From Colwellia sp. (GTDB lineage: Bacteria; Pseudomonadota; Gammaproteobacteria; Enterobacterales; Alteromonadaceae): DNA of 6,258 nucleotides. Positions 5,021 to 6,258 of this stretch are shown piece by piece. The first letter of the stretch is position 1. Each line of letters opens with the position of its first letter. The notes beneath the pieces are model-generated. The model was not told where the DNA came from, did no database searches, and was given only the letters and a program-made list of their open reading frames with translations. Where the stretch lies: NCBI GenBank assembly GCA_003521815.1, contig DPHE01000092.1, positions 17,523-23,780 of the forward strand, given 5' to 3'. The position numbers were made by a program, and so were the translations under genes.

Positions 5021-6073
5021 TTACACGGTTCTTCTTGCGGTTACCGCATCAGATAACTGAGCCAATAAAGTTTCCGTATCTTGCCAACCAATACAAGCAT
5101 CAGTAATACTTTGACCATAAACTTCAGCCTTACCATTAACAAGTTTTTGATTTCCTTCAACCAAGTTACTTTCAACCATCACACCAAAAATATTTTGATT
5201 ACCTTGGCTAATTTGCTTGCTAACATCAGTAGAAACTAACATTTGATTTTCAAATTTCTTACTTGAATTAGCATGACTAAAATCAATCATTATTTTAGTA
5301 TTTAACTCATTTTCTGCTAGCTGTTGTGTCACGGCTTTAACGCTATTTTGGTCAAAGTTGGTGGTTTTACCTCCGCGTAAAATTATATGACAATCACTAT
5401 TACCTGTTGTTTCAATAATCGCGGCATGACCGAACTTTGTAACCGATAAAAAATGATGTGAAGCAGCAGCTGATCCAATCGCATCGATAGCAATTTTTAC
5501 CATTCCGTCCGTACCATTTTTAAAACCTACAGGGCAAGATAACCCTGATGCCAACTCTCGGTGAACCTGTGATTCAGTAGTGCGTGCACCAATTGCGCCC
5601 CAACACATAAAATCAGCCATATATTGCGGAGTCATCATATCTAAGAACTCTCCCGCAGTAGGTAAACCTAGATTATTTAATTCAAGTAATAATTCACGAC
5701 CAATACGCAAACCATCATTAAGCTTAAAACTATTGTCCATATAAGGGTCATTAATAAGCCCTTTCCAACCAACGGTTGTTCGTGGCTTTTCAAAATAAAC
5801 ACGCATAACAATTTCTAAGGTATCTTTATACTTGTTACGCAGCTCAACTAAACGTTGACCATATTCAAGTGCGGCTTTAGGATCATGAATTGAACAAGGT
5901 CCAATAATTACCAGTACACGATCATCTTTATGATTTAAAATGTTGTGAATTGCAGATCGACCAGAAACAACTGATTTAGTAGCTTTCTCTGACGCTGGAA
6001 ATCTTTCCAGTAATGCGATAGGAGGTAATAACTCTTTTATTTTATTGATGCGCACATCGTCAGTTTGATACAT
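5021..6073 (-). CDS. aroG: 3-deoxy-7-phosphoheptulonate (DAHP) synthase, class I, AroG type
   Basis: This cytoplasmic enzyme condenses phosphoenolpyruvate with erythrose 4-phosphate to DAHP, the first step of the shikimate pathway to aromatic amino acids. The product has 350 residues, the family's usual length, and aligns almost without gaps to E. coli AroG as I recall it. Metal ligands are present: C60 (GPCSIHD), H267 (SHANSS), E301 (MVESN) and D325 (TDACIGW). KPRTTVGWKGLINDP (96-110) and GARTTESQVHRE (162-173) are active-site signatures. Residues of the AroG phenylalanine pocket are kept (D5, D6, P149, Q150, L174, L178, S179, F208, S210; V221 of AroG is I220), and the GEFLDMMTPQ region is AroG-like rather than AroF- or AroH-like, so phenylalanine feedback is likely. 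AAGAG (6081-6085) lies 7 bases before the ATG. The gene appears monocistronic within the window. Confidence 0.97.
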   Translation of the reverse strand: MYQTDDVRINKIKELLPPIALLERFPASEKATKSVVSGRSAIHNILNHKDDRVLVIIGPCSIHDPKAALEYGQRLVELRNKYKDTLEIVMRVYFEKPRTTVGWKGLINDPYMDNSFKLNDGLRIGRELLLELNNLGLPTAGEFLDMMTPQYMADFMCWGAIGARTTESQVHRELASGLSCPVGFKNGTDGMVKIAIDAIGSAAASHHFLSVTKFGHAAIIETTGNSDCHIILRGGKTTNFDQNSVKAVTQQLAENELNTKIMIDFSHANSSKKFENQMLVSTDVSKQISQGNQNIFGVMVESNLVEGNQKLVNGKAEVYGQSITDACIGWQDTETLLAQLSDAVTARRTV

Positions 6074-6088
6074 AATTTTTCTCTTTTT

Positions 6089-6103
6089 ACCTCATTTAGA
6101 GGT
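6089..6103 (-). promoter_or_regulatory. Small 5'-leader hairpin of aroG
   Basis: On the minus strand ACCTC and GAGGT form a 5-bp stem around TAAAT, directly before the A-rich ribosome binding region. If the promoter at 6113-6141 is used, this hairpin would sit at the very 5' end of the mRNA. No leader peptide or attenuator-type terminator is visible. Confidence 0.3.
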
Positions 6104-6112
6104 TTGCTATAG

Positions 6113-6141
6113 GTTATAAATATTTGATACATCTATATCAG
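6113..6141 (-). promoter_or_regulatory. Candidate aroG promoter
   Basis: On the minus strand CTGATA (6141-6136, 4 of 6), a 17-base spacer and TATAAC (6118-6113, 5 of 6) fit sigma-70 promoter geometry and imply a leader of roughly 33 bases. I saw no clear TyrR-type TGTAAA-N6-TTTACA box nearby. The remaining 117 bases to the window end are AT-rich and carry only short dyads. Confidence 0.4.
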
Positions 6142-6258
6142 CGCCACTTCAAAATACGAATTGCAAGACAATTAAGTAAATCATGATCAAGGTGTATCAT
6201 ATTATTAAAGGTTGTTCCGTTAGAAATATATATAACGTTGAGTATATTTTGCTCAGAA

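Noticed and set aside
6183..6237. Short dyads ATGAT...ATCAT and CGTTA...TAACG upstream of aroG
   Set aside because: Five-base arms in AT-rich DNA are weak, and the neighbouring gene beyond the window is unknown.

Overview
The window looks like chromosomal DNA from a marine gammaproteobacterium of the Alteromonadales, probably Colwellia/Thalassotalea-like. That placement is an inference. It rests on a 350-residue AroG-type DAHP synthase very close to the enterobacterial enzyme, a PEP-CTERM surface protein, secreted proteins with Gram-negative-style signal peptides, and visibly AT-rich intergenic DNA.

Left block (1-3181, + strand): the 3' part of a PEP-CTERM-tagged secreted protein, entered from outside the window, is followed 33 bases later by an 830-residue secreted protein. 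The latter reads as a sialidase-like beta-propeller with one clear Asp-box and a C-terminal Ig/CARDB-like domain. The two genes probably share a transcript, which seems to end at a 13-bp hairpin (3264-3294). Together they look like an extracellular or cell-surface module; its substrate cannot be read from the sequence.

Middle block (3182-4300): a 320-base gene-free spacer holds tandem hairpins. It is followed by a minus-strand gene for an exported DUF2202 protein (ferritin-like fold, possible metal site). That gene has a strong ribosome binding site and a 9-bp inverted repeat overlapping its likely promoter.

Right-centre block (4300-5020): about 700 bases with no confident gene. It is dense in dyads: a 12-bp inverted repeat, a nested inverted repeat, a 12-bp perfect palindrome, two copies of a 24-base element with a TGAN-AAAT-ATCA core, and overlapping hairpins. 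These lead to a weak 67-codon ORF whose frame continues past its stop to 5056. This is the least explained part of the window; it could be a regulatory or small-RNA locus, or a decayed gene.

Right block (4987-6258, minus strand): aroG, encoding the first enzyme of the shikimate pathway, with its own candidate promoter, a short leader hairpin and a 3' hairpin. It is convergent with whatever the 4685 region transcribes. It has no evident functional link to the surface-protein block. No tRNA, rRNA, CRISPR array, transposase or insertion sequence was seen.
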